Assembly: GCA_019233165.1 (NCBI GenBank)
Contig: JAFAMS010000166.1
Coordinates: 1 to 5,046 of the forward strand
Direction of reading: 5' to 3'
Length of the DNA: 5,046 bases
DNA from: Vulcanimicrobiota bacterium
GTDB lineage: Bacteria; Vulcanimicrobiota; Vulcanimicrobiia; Vulcanimicrobiales; Vulcanimicrobiaceae
The position numbers and the translations under genes were made by a program. Shown piece by piece: positions 1 through 5,046 of the stretch; positions within the stretch are counted from its first letter, which is position 1; each line of letters starts with the position of its first letter. The notes below the pieces were generated by a model that did no database searches, was not told the origin of the DNA, and saw nothing but the letters and a program-made list of their open reading frames with translations.

Positions 1-229
1 CTTTGGCTTGCTCGTCGACGACCGCGATGCCGAGACTTTCGAGCTCGGCGAGGACGTCGTCCATCTTCTCCGAGTTGGATTCTTCCTCGGAGTTCTCGAA
101 AATGGCATTGACTTCGTCCCAGGTGACCGAGCCGCGCTTCTTGCCGCGCTCGATCAAACGCTTGACCAGTTCGTCGAGGGTGAGCTCGGGCTTCTCCGCT
201 ACTGCGGTCGCTGATTTCTTACGCGCCAT
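1..229 (-). CDS. rpoD: RNA polymerase principal sigma factor RpoD/SigA, N-terminal fragment (region 1.1)
   Basis: This is the start of the housekeeping sigma factor, which directs core RNA polymerase to vegetative promoters; the rest lies beyond base 1. The 76 visible residues begin MARKKSATAVAEKPELTLDE. After a short basic, disordered-looking start they show the helical sigma-70 region 1.1 pattern: LVKRLIERGKKRGSVTWDEV near residues 22-41, an acidic linker (about 46-52), then a DDVLAELESLGIAVVDE helix-strand (about 56-72). In the family, region 1.1 occupies the DNA channel of the holoenzyme and limits DNA binding by free sigma. The ATG at 229 is chosen because a strong Shine-Dalgarno precedes it and the following sequence matches the family. 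The start overlaps the end of dnaG by 11 bases, the classical dnaG-rpoD order. The DNA-binding regions 2-4 are not visible, so identity rests on region 1.1 plus context. Confidence 0.93.
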   Translation of the reverse strand, partial: MARKKSATAVAEKPELTLDELVKRLIERGKKRGSVTWDEVNAIFENSEEESNSEKMDDVLAELESLGIAVVDEQAK

Positions 230-2066
230 GATCGGGTGAATTCACCTCCTTCCTCTCTCTCTTGCCCTCGGTTTCCCTTAGAGCGTCCTCCAATTGATTC
301 TGACGTTCCCGGATTTCCTTCGGTATCGGCGTACCGGCGGCCTGAAGTGACTCGATTTCTCGCTCGAGCACGACCAGCTCGTTACGCGTTTCGGCCGCCC
401 GCCGCCGCGCGTCCAACAGCGCCGCCACGCGGTCGAGAAACTCGCGCCTCTGCGCGCTTTCCTCGAACCTGCGATGCTTCGAGCGCTCGTTGAGCTGCAG
501 CTCGGCGAGGAACGACACCCAGTCCGTCCGATCGGCAACGAGTGCAGTAACGTCGGCGGCGGTCCGAAGGTTACTCCGCCCCGCGTAAAGGTGTCCGAGA
601 ATCTCGCGAATAGCGGGGTCTGAGAAGGCTTCGGGCTCGATCCGTCCGGCGTACTCTTCCAATAACAGGGGTTCTTCGGCAAACGCTGCAACGACGTCGC
701 GCTCGAAGCTTACTCGCTTCGGCGCCGCAGCCAAGTGCCGGGTCATCTTCGCACCCGCGGGAGCGCGCGGCGCAAAGCGCGACGCGTCGGCATAAAAGCG
801 GCTGTTTTGGAGGTCGGCGGGGGCAAGGCGCAAGCGGTTCGCAACGTAGACTCGCCAGCGATCCCACTCTTCCATAGGTAGGGAGCGGACGAGCCGCTCG
901 GCGCGGCGCGCGATCTCTGCCGCGCCGGTGAATCCGCCCGCGATCCTGGAGATCTCCCGGTCGAGCATGAACTCGACCCACGGCACGGCGGCGTCGAGCC
1001 GCTCTTGGAACGCCGGCGCGCCCTTCGAGCGGACGAAGGTATCGGGGTCCTCGCCGGCCGGAAGACTGACGATCCGCGCGTTGCAACCGGCTTGGCGCAG
1101 TAGCTCGATCGACTTCGCGGTCGCCGCTTGACCTGCGGCATCCGCATCGAAGCAGACGAAAACGTTCTCGGCGTACTTGCGAAGCTCGGCCGCTTGCTCG
1201 GCGGTGAACGAGGTCCCGAGCGATGCGACGGCGTTGTCGAAACCGCCTTGGTGCAAGGCGATGCAGTCGAGGTATCCCTCGACGACGATCAGCGCGCCGG
1301 CTTTCGACGCACCGCGTCGCGCGACGTTGAGCGCGTAGAGGAAGCGGCCCTTCGTATGAACCGGCGTCGTCCCGGTGTTGAGGTATTTTGGATTTTCATC
1401 GCCGAGCGCGCGGCCGCCGAAGGCGACGATCTCGCCCGTCGTCGAGGCGGTCGGGATCATCACCCGGTGCCGGAAGACGTCGTAGACGCCGCGCCCTTCG
1501 GCTCGCGCCTTGACGAGCCCGGCGCGCAGCGCGATATCTGCCTCGATCCCGGCCTTGCGGAGCTCGTCGCCGAGCGCCGCCCATTCGTTCGGCGCGAAGC
1601 CGAGCTGGAAGGCCTCGATCGTCGCTGCGCTCAAGCCACGCCGCTCGCAGTAGTCGCGCGCGCCTTGCGCGCGCTCGTCTTTCAGCAGAAGACGATGGTA
1701 GAACGCGGCTGCGATCCGGTTCGCCTCGTAAATCGCCTCGCGCTCGTTGCGCACGCGTGCGGCGCGCGGATCCTCCGGCTCGACCTCGATCCCCGCGCGC
1801 TTGGCCAGGACGCGCGCCGCGTCGGGAAACTTGAGGTTCTCGAGCTCCATCACGAAGCGGATCGCGTCGCCGCCTTTGCCGCAACCGAAACACTTCCAAT
1901 AACCTTGATCGGGATGCGCGTGAAACGATGGCGTCTTCTCGGCGTGGAACGGACACAGCCCGACGAGGTCGCGGCCGCGCTTGTGGAGAGAAACGTACTG
2001 CCCGATCAGCGCGGCGAGATCCGTTCGCGATAAGATCTCACGGGTGACGGAAGGGTCGATCCGCAC
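219..2066 (-). CDS. dnaG: DNA primase DnaG
   Basis: DnaG synthesises the short RNA primers for lagging-strand DNA replication and works with the replicative helicase DnaB. The 615-residue length is normal for the family. The N-terminal CHC2 zinc-binding domain has ligands C38, H41, C59 and C62. The RNA-polymerase domain shows FGGRAL (216-221) and ENPKYLNT (224-231). The TOPRIM catalytic core has E263 in VVEGYLD and the acidic pair D307/D309 in CFDADAAGQA, followed by the PAGEDPDTFV motif (336-345). The C-terminal part (about 450-600) fits the helicase-binding region and ends in a charged helix likely to form a coiled coil. The start is a GTG at 2066 with only a weak purine-rich element (GGGGT) upstream; MRIDPSV onward aligns with the family N-terminus. 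The gene follows the isochorismatase-like gene by about 31 bases and its TAA (219-221) overlaps rpoD, so an operon is likely. Confidence 0.97.
   Translation of the reverse strand: MRIDPSVTREILSRTDLAALIGQYVSLHKRGRDLVGLCPFHAEKTPSFHAHPDQGYWKCFGCGKGGDAIRFVMELENLKFPDAARVLAKRAGIEVEPEDPRAARVRNEREAIYEANRIAAAFYHRLLLKDERAQGARDYCERRGLSAATIEAFQLGFAPNEWAALGDELRKAGIEADIALRAGLVKARAEGRGVYDVFRHRVMIPTASTTGEIVAFGGRALGDENPKYLNTGTTPVHTKGRFLYALNVARRGASKAGALIVVEGYLDCIALHQGGFDNAVASLGTSFTAEQAAELRKYAENVFVCFDADAAGQAATAKSIELLRQAGCNARIVSLPAGEDPDTFVRSKGAPAFQERLDAAVPWVEFMLDREISRIAGGFTGAAEIARRAERLVRSLPMEEWDRWRVYVANRLRLAPADLQNSRFYADASRFAPRAPAGAKMTRHLAAAPKRVSFERDVVAAFAEEPLLLEEYAGRIEPEAFSDPAIREILGHLYAGRSNLRTAADVTALVADRTDWVSFLAELQLNERSKHRRFEESAQRREFLDRVAALLDARRRAAETRNELVVLEREIESLQAAGTPIPKEIRERQNQLEDALRETEGKRERKEVNSPDHGA
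241..251 (-). promoter_or_regulatory. Strong Shine-Dalgarno of rpoD inside the end of dnaG
   Basis: On the minus strand this reads AAGGAGGTGAA, a near-perfect anti-16S match. It ends 11 bases before the rpoD ATG at 229 (the GGAGG core is 15 bases away), a longer spacing than usual. It lies within the final codons of dnaG and overlaps the 12-base palindrome GGTGAATTCACC (235-246). Ribosomes finishing dnaG would cross it, which suggests translational coupling. Confidence 0.8.
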
Positions 2067-2097
2067 GGAACGGGTGTTCGACCCCGTTAGTGCGGCG

Positions 2098-2616
2098 TCA
2101 TTTAACCGGCCGCAGCGCGGAAGCCGAAGGGACGAGCTCGACGTCGAGCGCGCGCAGACCGGCGTGCAGCTCGTCGTGGATCTGCGCTTCCGTCTTGCCG
2201 CCCGATGGATAGGTCGCGTGTGCGTCTTGCGCGAGCGTGACGCCGTACCCGCGCTCGCGAGCGCCGCGCGCCGTCGCGTCGACGCAGAAGTCGCTTTGCA
2301 TCCCGCAGATGACGACGTGATCGATGTTACGCGCGGCCAAGACGTCGCCGAGATCGGTTTCCTTGAACGCGTCGCCGAAATGTTTGTCGACGATCGGTTC
2401 GTTCGCGTGCGGTCCGATCTCAGTTGCGATCTCCCACGGCTGCGTTCCTTGGCGTAACCCGTCGTCGCCGTGCCGGACGTAGACGATCGGGATGCCTCGA
2501 TCTCGCGCGCGTTCGGCGAGCAGGTTGACGTTCGTGAAAAGCGTTTTGCGCCGCGCAGGATCGAGGGCCTCGACGAGCTCGTTCTGCACGTCGACGATGA
2601 GGAGTCCCTGTGCCAT
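2098..2616 (-). CDS. Isochorismatase-family cysteine hydrolase
   Basis: A 172-residue cytoplasmic hydrolase of the isochorismatase/nicotinamidase superfamily, which cleaves amide, ester or vinyl-ether bonds in small molecules. The catalytic triad is visible: D9 in GLLIVDVQNE, K78 in PIVDKHFGDAF and C111 in GMQSDFCVDAT. The G-M-Q segment before the cysteine (105-107) is where the family has its conserved cis-peptide. The length is normal for a single-domain member. The nicotinamidase metal site (Asp and several His) is not clearly present, so a plain 'cysteine hydrolase' call is safer than PncA, and the substrate cannot be told. The ATG at 2616 is preferred over an in-frame ATG at 2661 because MAQGLLIVDVQ is the usual family start and a GGAG lies 11 bases upstream. 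It is the first gene of the likely operon with dnaG and rpoD and is divergent from the HD-domain gene. Confidence 0.9.
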   Translation of the reverse strand: MAQGLLIVDVQNELVEALDPARRKTLFTNVNLLAERARDRGIPIVYVRHGDDGLRQGTQPWEIATEIGPHANEPIVDKHFGDAFKETDLGDVLAARNIDHVVICGMQSDFCVDATARGARERGYGVTLAQDAHATYPSGGKTEAQIHDELHAGLRALDVELVPSASALRPVK

Positions 2617-2668
2617 GCGCGGGCGTTCTCCAGGGCGCCTTCGAGTCCCGGCGAAGCCCAACGGCGAC
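2617..2668. promoter_or_regulatory. Short divergent intergenic region with hairpin-forming inverted repeat
   Basis: Only 52 bases separate the start codons of two divergent genes, so promoters for one or both must overlap the opposite coding sequence. I see no convincing -10/-35 pair in it. It can fold into an 8-pair stem: GGGC (2633-2636) with GCCC (2656-2659) and TTCG (2640-2643) with CGAA (2652-2655), with a GCC bulge (2637-2639) and an 8-base loop. The repeat could be an operator or an mRNA leader hairpin just upstream of the HD gene start. In GC-rich DNA such a stem could also be chance. Confidence 0.3.
2628..2631 (-). promoter_or_regulatory. Shine-Dalgarno deciding the start of the isochorismatase-like gene
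   Basis: GGAG on the minus strand lies 11 bases before the ATG at 2616. It supports that start over the upstream in-frame ATG at 2661, which would add 15 unconserved, arginine-rich residues. Confidence 0.5.
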
Positions 2669-3892
2669 GTGAAACGCGTTTTCGATCCGGTTCATCGGTT
2701 CATCGAGCTCGACGACGGCGAGGTCCGGCTCGTGGGTCTTGCGGCGGTGCAACGGATGCGGCGGCTGCGTCAGCTCGGGCTGGCATATCTAGCGTTCCCC
2801 TCGGCCGAACACTCGCGGTTCTCGCACGCGTTGGGCGCGCTCGCACTCGGGGAGCGCGTGCTGAGCGCGCTCCGGACGCATTCACCGGAATACTTCGCCG
2901 ACGACCGCGATTACGAGACGCAGCGCCGGCTCTTGCGCGCGAGCTTGCTCTTGCACGACGTCGGGCACGGACCGTTCTCGCATGCGTGCGAGGCCGTCCT
3001 CGGCCGGCGGCACGAGACCCGGACCGCGGCGATTCTCGGCCTCGAGGACGTCCACGAAGCGCTCGCCGACCTCGGCGTCGATTCGTTCGAGGTGCTCTCG
3101 CTGATCGGCGGCGGCGCCTCGCGGTACCCGGTGCTGCGCGAGCTCGTCAGCGGCCCAAATCTCGATTGCGACCGGATGGACTATCTCTTGCGCGATTCGT
3201 ACTTCACCGGCGTGACCGGCGGAAGCTATGACGTCGACCAGCTGATCGGCTCGCTGCGCGTTCTCGACGTTCGGGGAAAACCGCAGCTGGGCGTCGACGG
3301 GCGCGGCGTCGTCGCGCTCGAGTCGTTCGTCCTCGCGCGCTATATGATGTTTGCTACCGTCTACTTCCACCACACGACGCGAATGTTCGAGCACGTGCTG
3401 CAAGAAGAGCTGCGCGAGATCTGGCCGGTTCCGAGCGCGCTCGATTCGACCAAAGAGTTCCTAAGCTGGGACGATTTTCGCGTCGTCGACGCCTTCCGAA
3501 CGCTGCGCTCGGAGGCTGCGACCGCACTGCGCGAACGGATCACAATCTATGGACTAGCCGCGGAGTTCAACGCCGAGCGCGACCTCACGGTCTTCACCGC
3601 TTGCGAGCGCGCGTTACGCGAGCGCTGGGGCGACGCGGTGTGGAGCGACTCACAGGAAGAGCTGTTGCACCGTCTTCCGCTGGGAGATCCCGTATGGGTT
3701 CGCACGACGCGCGGGACGATTGACGCTCGCGAAGCCTCGGATCTCATCGCAAAGCTCTCGGGAAAGGCCTACTGGCGGAAGATCTTCGTCCGCAAACGCG
3801 ACGGCGACGTCTCCGAAGCCAGGCAGATCTGTCAGGAGATCGACCAGCGGATGCGACGCGAGAGCGAGCCGCTTCCGTTCGTTACGAACTAG
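2669..3892 (+). CDS. HD-domain phosphohydrolase, SAMHD1/EF1143-like dNTP triphosphohydrolase family
   Basis: A 407-residue cytoplasmic metal-dependent phosphohydrolase. Characterised relatives (human SAMHD1, Enterococcus EF1143) convert dNTPs to deoxynucleosides plus triphosphate. The N-terminus VKRVFDPVHRFIEL matches the family start DPVHGxIEL, with R10 in place of the usual Gly. The HD metal ligands are H53 (RFSHALG), H96-D97 (LLLHDVGHGPFSH) and D168 (LDCDRMDYLLRDS). By remembered alignment to SAMHD1, the other active-site positions are also kept: Q35, R50, H100, H105, H115, Y172, D176 and R224. The GTG at 2669 is chosen because the conserved sequence begins there. An in-frame ATG at 2615 has a GGAG upstream, but it lies in DNA coding for the opposite gene and would add 18 unconserved residues. 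It is divergent from the operon containing dnaG and rpoD, and convergent with the small secreted-protein gene. Real substrate range and any nucleotide activation are inferred. Confidence 0.9.
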   Translation: MKRVFDPVHRFIELDDGEVRLVGLAAVQRMRRLRQLGLAYLAFPSAEHSRFSHALGALALGERVLSALRTHSPEYFADDRDYETQRRLLRASLLLHDVGHGPFSHACEAVLGRRHETRTAAILGLEDVHEALADLGVDSFEVLSLIGGGASRYPVLRELVSGPNLDCDRMDYLLRDSYFTGVTGGSYDVDQLIGSLRVLDVRGKPQLGVDGRGVVALESFVLARYMMFATVYFHHTTRMFEHVLQEELREIWPVPSALDSTKEFLSWDDFRVVDAFRTLRSEAATALRERITIYGLAAEFNAERDLTVFTACERALRERWGDAVWSDSQEELLHRLPLGDPVWVRTTRGTIDAREASDLIAKLSGKAYWRKIFVRKRDGDVSEARQICQEIDQRMRRESEPLPFVTN

Positions 3893-3899
3893 CGAGGGG

Positions 3900-3938
3900 A
3901 AGCCGAGGCACGGAGCCTCACTTTCCGTACCTCGGCTT
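3900..3938. terminator. Hairpin between convergent genes, candidate bidirectional terminator
   Basis: A 9-pair perfect stem, AAGCCGAGG (3900-3908) with CCTCGGCTT (3930-3938), continues past one C/A mismatch into five more pairs (ACGGA 3910-3914 with TCCGT 3924-3928) around a 9-base loop. It begins 7 bases after the stop of the HD-domain gene and lies 19 bases beyond the stop of the opposite small gene, the expected place for a shared terminator. No U-tract follows the stem directly in either direction. A TTTTT run (3955-3959) lies 16 bases further on the plus strand, so it may be a non-canonical terminator or a 3' end stabiliser. Confidence 0.6.
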
Positions 3939-3957
3939 GGGCGAAGGGAGACGCTTT

Positions 3958-4269
3958 TTAGTGTCCGTGGGTGGTGTCGTACTGAAGGGCTTCGACGATT
4001 TGCGCGCGCGCTTGCTGGAGCGATGTGATGGCTTGCACGCGGTACCCGCCGTAGTCGTGCTGATCGTGTTGGAGCTGATCGATCATCGCTTCCAGGCGCC
4101 GGCGAACGTAGATGAGATTCCGGGCGCTGCCGCGCTCGCCGCGCATCCACGCCGGAACGGGGGTGACGATCGGGGCGGTTTGCGCTTGCGCGACGCTCGT
4201 GGTAGCGACGCTCCCGCCTACAAAGAAGGCGGCCAGGCCGAGCGCGGCTCCGAGAGGACGAAGATTCAT
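3958..4269 (-). CDS. Small secreted helical protein of unknown function
   Basis: A 103-residue protein I cannot assign to a named family. It has a clear Sec signal peptide: Arg at position 4, a hydrophobic core (about 7-24) and a likely signal peptidase I site after AQA at residue 29. The mature part of about 74 residues has a Pro-rich lead (TAPIVTPVPAW, 31-41) and then a predicted helix with R/E/Q-rich amphipathic spacing (about 47-70). The central HDQHDYGGYR motif (68-77) probably forms the turn into a second helix (78-97), and the protein ends HGH. The mature protein has no cysteine. It probably acts outside the cytoplasm as a small helical hairpin. GGAG (4276-4279) lies 6 bases before the ATG, so the start is well supported. 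It converges on the HD-domain gene and is divergent from the nitrilase-like gene; neither neighbour suggests a role. The secretion signal and ribosome-binding site argue against a chance ORF. Confidence 0.82.
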   Translation of the reverse strand: MNLRPLGAALGLAAFFVGGSVATTSVAQAQTAPIVTPVPAWMRGERGSARNLIYVRRRLEAMIDQLQHDQHDYGGYRVQAITSLQQARAQIVEALQYDTTHGH

Positions 4270-4432
4270 GTGCTTCTCCGAGGTTCAAAGATGAATGCGG
4301 TGCGCCCGCACTCACCATCCCGCAATCGCTCGCGGTCCTCAACGTTCGGGACGTCGATTTTCGCGGACGCTTAATCTGTGCGCCCTCCAAGCTGAGACAA
4401 TGATTAGACGGCGGCATGCCGAAGCGGCCCGC
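4270..4432. promoter_or_regulatory. Divergent intergenic region, probable promoters for both flanking genes
   Basis: These 163 bases separate the small secreted-protein gene (minus) from the nitrilase-like gene (plus) and should hold a promoter in each direction. TAATCT (4372-4377) is a possible plus-strand -10 element, but I see no good -35 at the right distance. On the minus strand, TTGAGG followed 17 bases later by GATGGT (within about 4311-4342) is a weak candidate. The end holding 4400-4432 may be coding if translation of the plus-strand gene begins at the in-frame ATG at 4400. Confidence 0.4.
4335..4352. repeat. 18-base imperfect palindrome, candidate operator
   Basis: GTCCTCAACGTTCGGGAC is a dyad with 7 of 9 base pairs matching: GTCC/GGAC arms around a central AACGTT, mismatched only at the two positions between. 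It overlaps a second small palindrome, GACGTC (4350-4355). Its place in the divergent region, about 20 bases upstream of a possible -10, is where a transcription factor site would be expected. No regulator family is recognised. Confidence 0.35.
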
Positions 4433-5046
4433 ATGGTCGAACTCGCGCTCGCACAGACCGTCGTCGGCGACGACAAGGCTGCAAACCTCGCCGCCCTGCG
4501 CACTGCGATGCGTGGCGCTTCGGGTGCGCGACTGGTCGTCTTCCCGGAGGCGTCGATGTACCACTTCGGCCGCCCGAGCGATCCGCTGACGCCGTTCGCG
4601 GAGGATCTCGATGGACCGTTCGTCGCCGAGTTGCGCGAGCTCGCCGCAGGGCACAAGGCGTGGATCCTAGCCGGGATGTTCGAACGGATCGAGGGGTCGT
4701 CGCGGGTGTATAACACCCTCGTACTCGTCGACGAGGTGGGCGAGGTTCGCGACACCTACCGGAAAGTACACCTCTACGACGCGTTCGGCTTCCGGGAGTC
4801 CGATCGCATCGCGGCCGGCGACGGGAAGACGCTTTCCTTCGAGATCGACGACGTCCGCTTCGGCGCCGTGACGTGCTACGATCTGCGCTTTCCCGAGCAG
4901 ATGCGAACGTTGGCGGCCGGCGGCGCCGAGGCGATCGTCGTTCCGGCCGCATGGCTTGCGGGTCCGCTCAAAGAGATGCATCTGTCCACGCTGCTGCGCG
5001 CGCGGGCGATCGAGAACACGGTCTACGTCGGCTGCGCCGACCAGTG
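4433..5046 (+). CDS. Carbon-nitrogen hydrolase (nitrilase superfamily, Nit-like amidase), 3' end outside window
   Basis: The first 204 residues of a cytoplasmic amidase-type enzyme that hydrolyses a carbon-nitrogen bond through a Glu-Lys-Cys triad. All three residues are visible: E39 in LVVFPEASMY, K111 in TYRKVHLYDAFG and C148 in VTCYDLRFPE. The CYDLRFPE motif is typical of the Nit1/Nit2-type branch (omega-amidase, deaminated-glutathione amidase and related bacterial amidases) rather than true nitrilases. The RARAIENTVYVGCADQ segment before the edge also fits the family; such proteins usually run to about 260-280 residues, so perhaps 60-80 are missing. The ATG at 4433 is preferred because MVELALAQ is the usual first strand. 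An in-frame ATG at 4400 would add MIRRRHAEAAR, and neither start has a strong Shine-Dalgarno. Substrate cannot be told; metabolite repair or amide-nitrogen salvage are inferences. Confidence 0.9.
   Translation, partial: MVELALAQTVVGDDKAANLAALRTAMRGASGARLVVFPEASMYHFGRPSDPLTPFAEDLDGPFVAELRELAAGHKAWILAGMFERIEGSSRVYNTLVLVDEVGEVRDTYRKVHLYDAFGFRESDRIAAGDGKTLSFEIDDVRFGAVTCYDLRFPEQMRTLAAGGAEAIVVPAAWLAGPLKEMHLSTLLRARAIENTVYVGCADQ

Noticed and set aside
241..275. Purine-rich GAGAGAGGAAGGAGG tract on the minus strand as a possible repeat or regulatory tract
   Set aside because: It is explained by the Lys/Arg/Glu codons at the end of dnaG plus the rpoD Shine-Dalgarno; there is no regular repeat unit.
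236..493. An 85-codon plus-strand open frame near the dnaG/rpoD junction
   Set aside because: It is antisense to the dnaG C-terminal coding region, Pro/Arg-rich, and shows no family features.
1128..2033. A 301-codon open frame on the plus strand, antisense to dnaG
   Set aside because: It mirrors dnaG codons in GC-rich DNA, has no ribosome-binding site or recognisable domain, and dnaG is certain on the other strand.
2617..2661. In-frame upstream ATG for the isochorismatase-like protein at 2661
   Set aside because: It would add 15 unconserved residues and lacks the GGAG seen before the ATG at 2616.
2492..2668. Possible 59-residue N-terminal extension of the HD-domain protein from the ATG at 2492
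   Set aside because: The extension is Arg/Ser-rich, overlaps the opposite hydrolase coding sequence, and the family normally begins at the DPVH segment, which starts at the GTG at 2669.
2470..3231. A 253-codon plus-strand open frame overlapping the HD-domain gene in another frame
   Set aside because: The product is Arg/Ala-rich with no motif, while the overlapping frame encodes a fully conserved HD enzyme.
3650..4654. A 334-codon minus-strand open frame
   Set aside because: It runs antisense through the end of the HD gene, out of frame through the secreted-protein gene, and antisense into the nitrilase-like gene. Its product is low-complexity and Arg/Ser-rich, as expected of a shadow frame.
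1..5046. Mobile elements, CRISPR arrays, tRNA or rRNA genes, toxin-antitoxin or defence modules
   Set aside because: I saw no transposase-like product, regularly spaced repeats, cloverleaf or rRNA signature. The HD dNTPase could in principle limit phages by lowering dNTPs, but its setting beside dnaG-rpoD points to housekeeping.

Overview
The window is a compact, GC-rich stretch of ordinary bacterial chromosome. It carries five complete or partial housekeeping-type genes plus one small uncharacterised secreted protein. There is no sign of mobile DNA, a CRISPR array, or a tRNA or rRNA gene. Recognisable Shine-Dalgarno sequences, GTG starts and a dnaG-rpoD pair show it is bacterial. The phylum cannot be fixed from the sequence alone. 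The general style would suit a GC-rich environmental lineage (an Eremiobacterota-like or actinobacterial genome would be my weak guess).

Left block, all on the minus strand and reading leftwards (2616 to 1): an isochorismatase-family cysteine hydrolase (2616-2098), then after about 31 bases the DNA primase gene dnaG (2066-219), whose last 11 bases overlap the start of the principal sigma factor gene rpoD (229 to beyond base 1). This is the core of the classical macromolecular-synthesis operon, here with a small hydrolase gene in front. A strong Shine-Dalgarno for rpoD lies inside the end of dnaG, so the two genes are probably translationally coupled.

Middle: a plus-strand HD-domain phosphohydrolase (2669-3892) is divergent from the hydrolase-dnaG-rpoD block, with only 52 bases between start codons. 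It belongs to the SAMHD1/EF1143/YwfO-like dNTPase family and keeps the expected active-site residues. A nucleotide-pool enzyme next to the primase gene makes functional sense, and an HD dNTPase near dnaG is a recurring bacterial arrangement.

Right block: the HD gene converges on a small minus-strand gene for a secreted helical protein of about 100 residues (4269-3958). The 65-base gap holds a strong hairpin that could terminate both transcripts. A 163-base divergent region then separates the small gene from a plus-strand nitrilase-superfamily (carbon-nitrogen hydrolase) gene that runs off the right edge. That region contains an 18-base imperfect palindrome that could be an operator.

I found no clear evidence of a new multi-gene system. 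The items most worth a second look are the small secreted protein, the SAMHD1-like enzyme beside dnaG-rpoD, and the dnaG/rpoD junction with a palindrome next to the rpoD ribosome-binding site.
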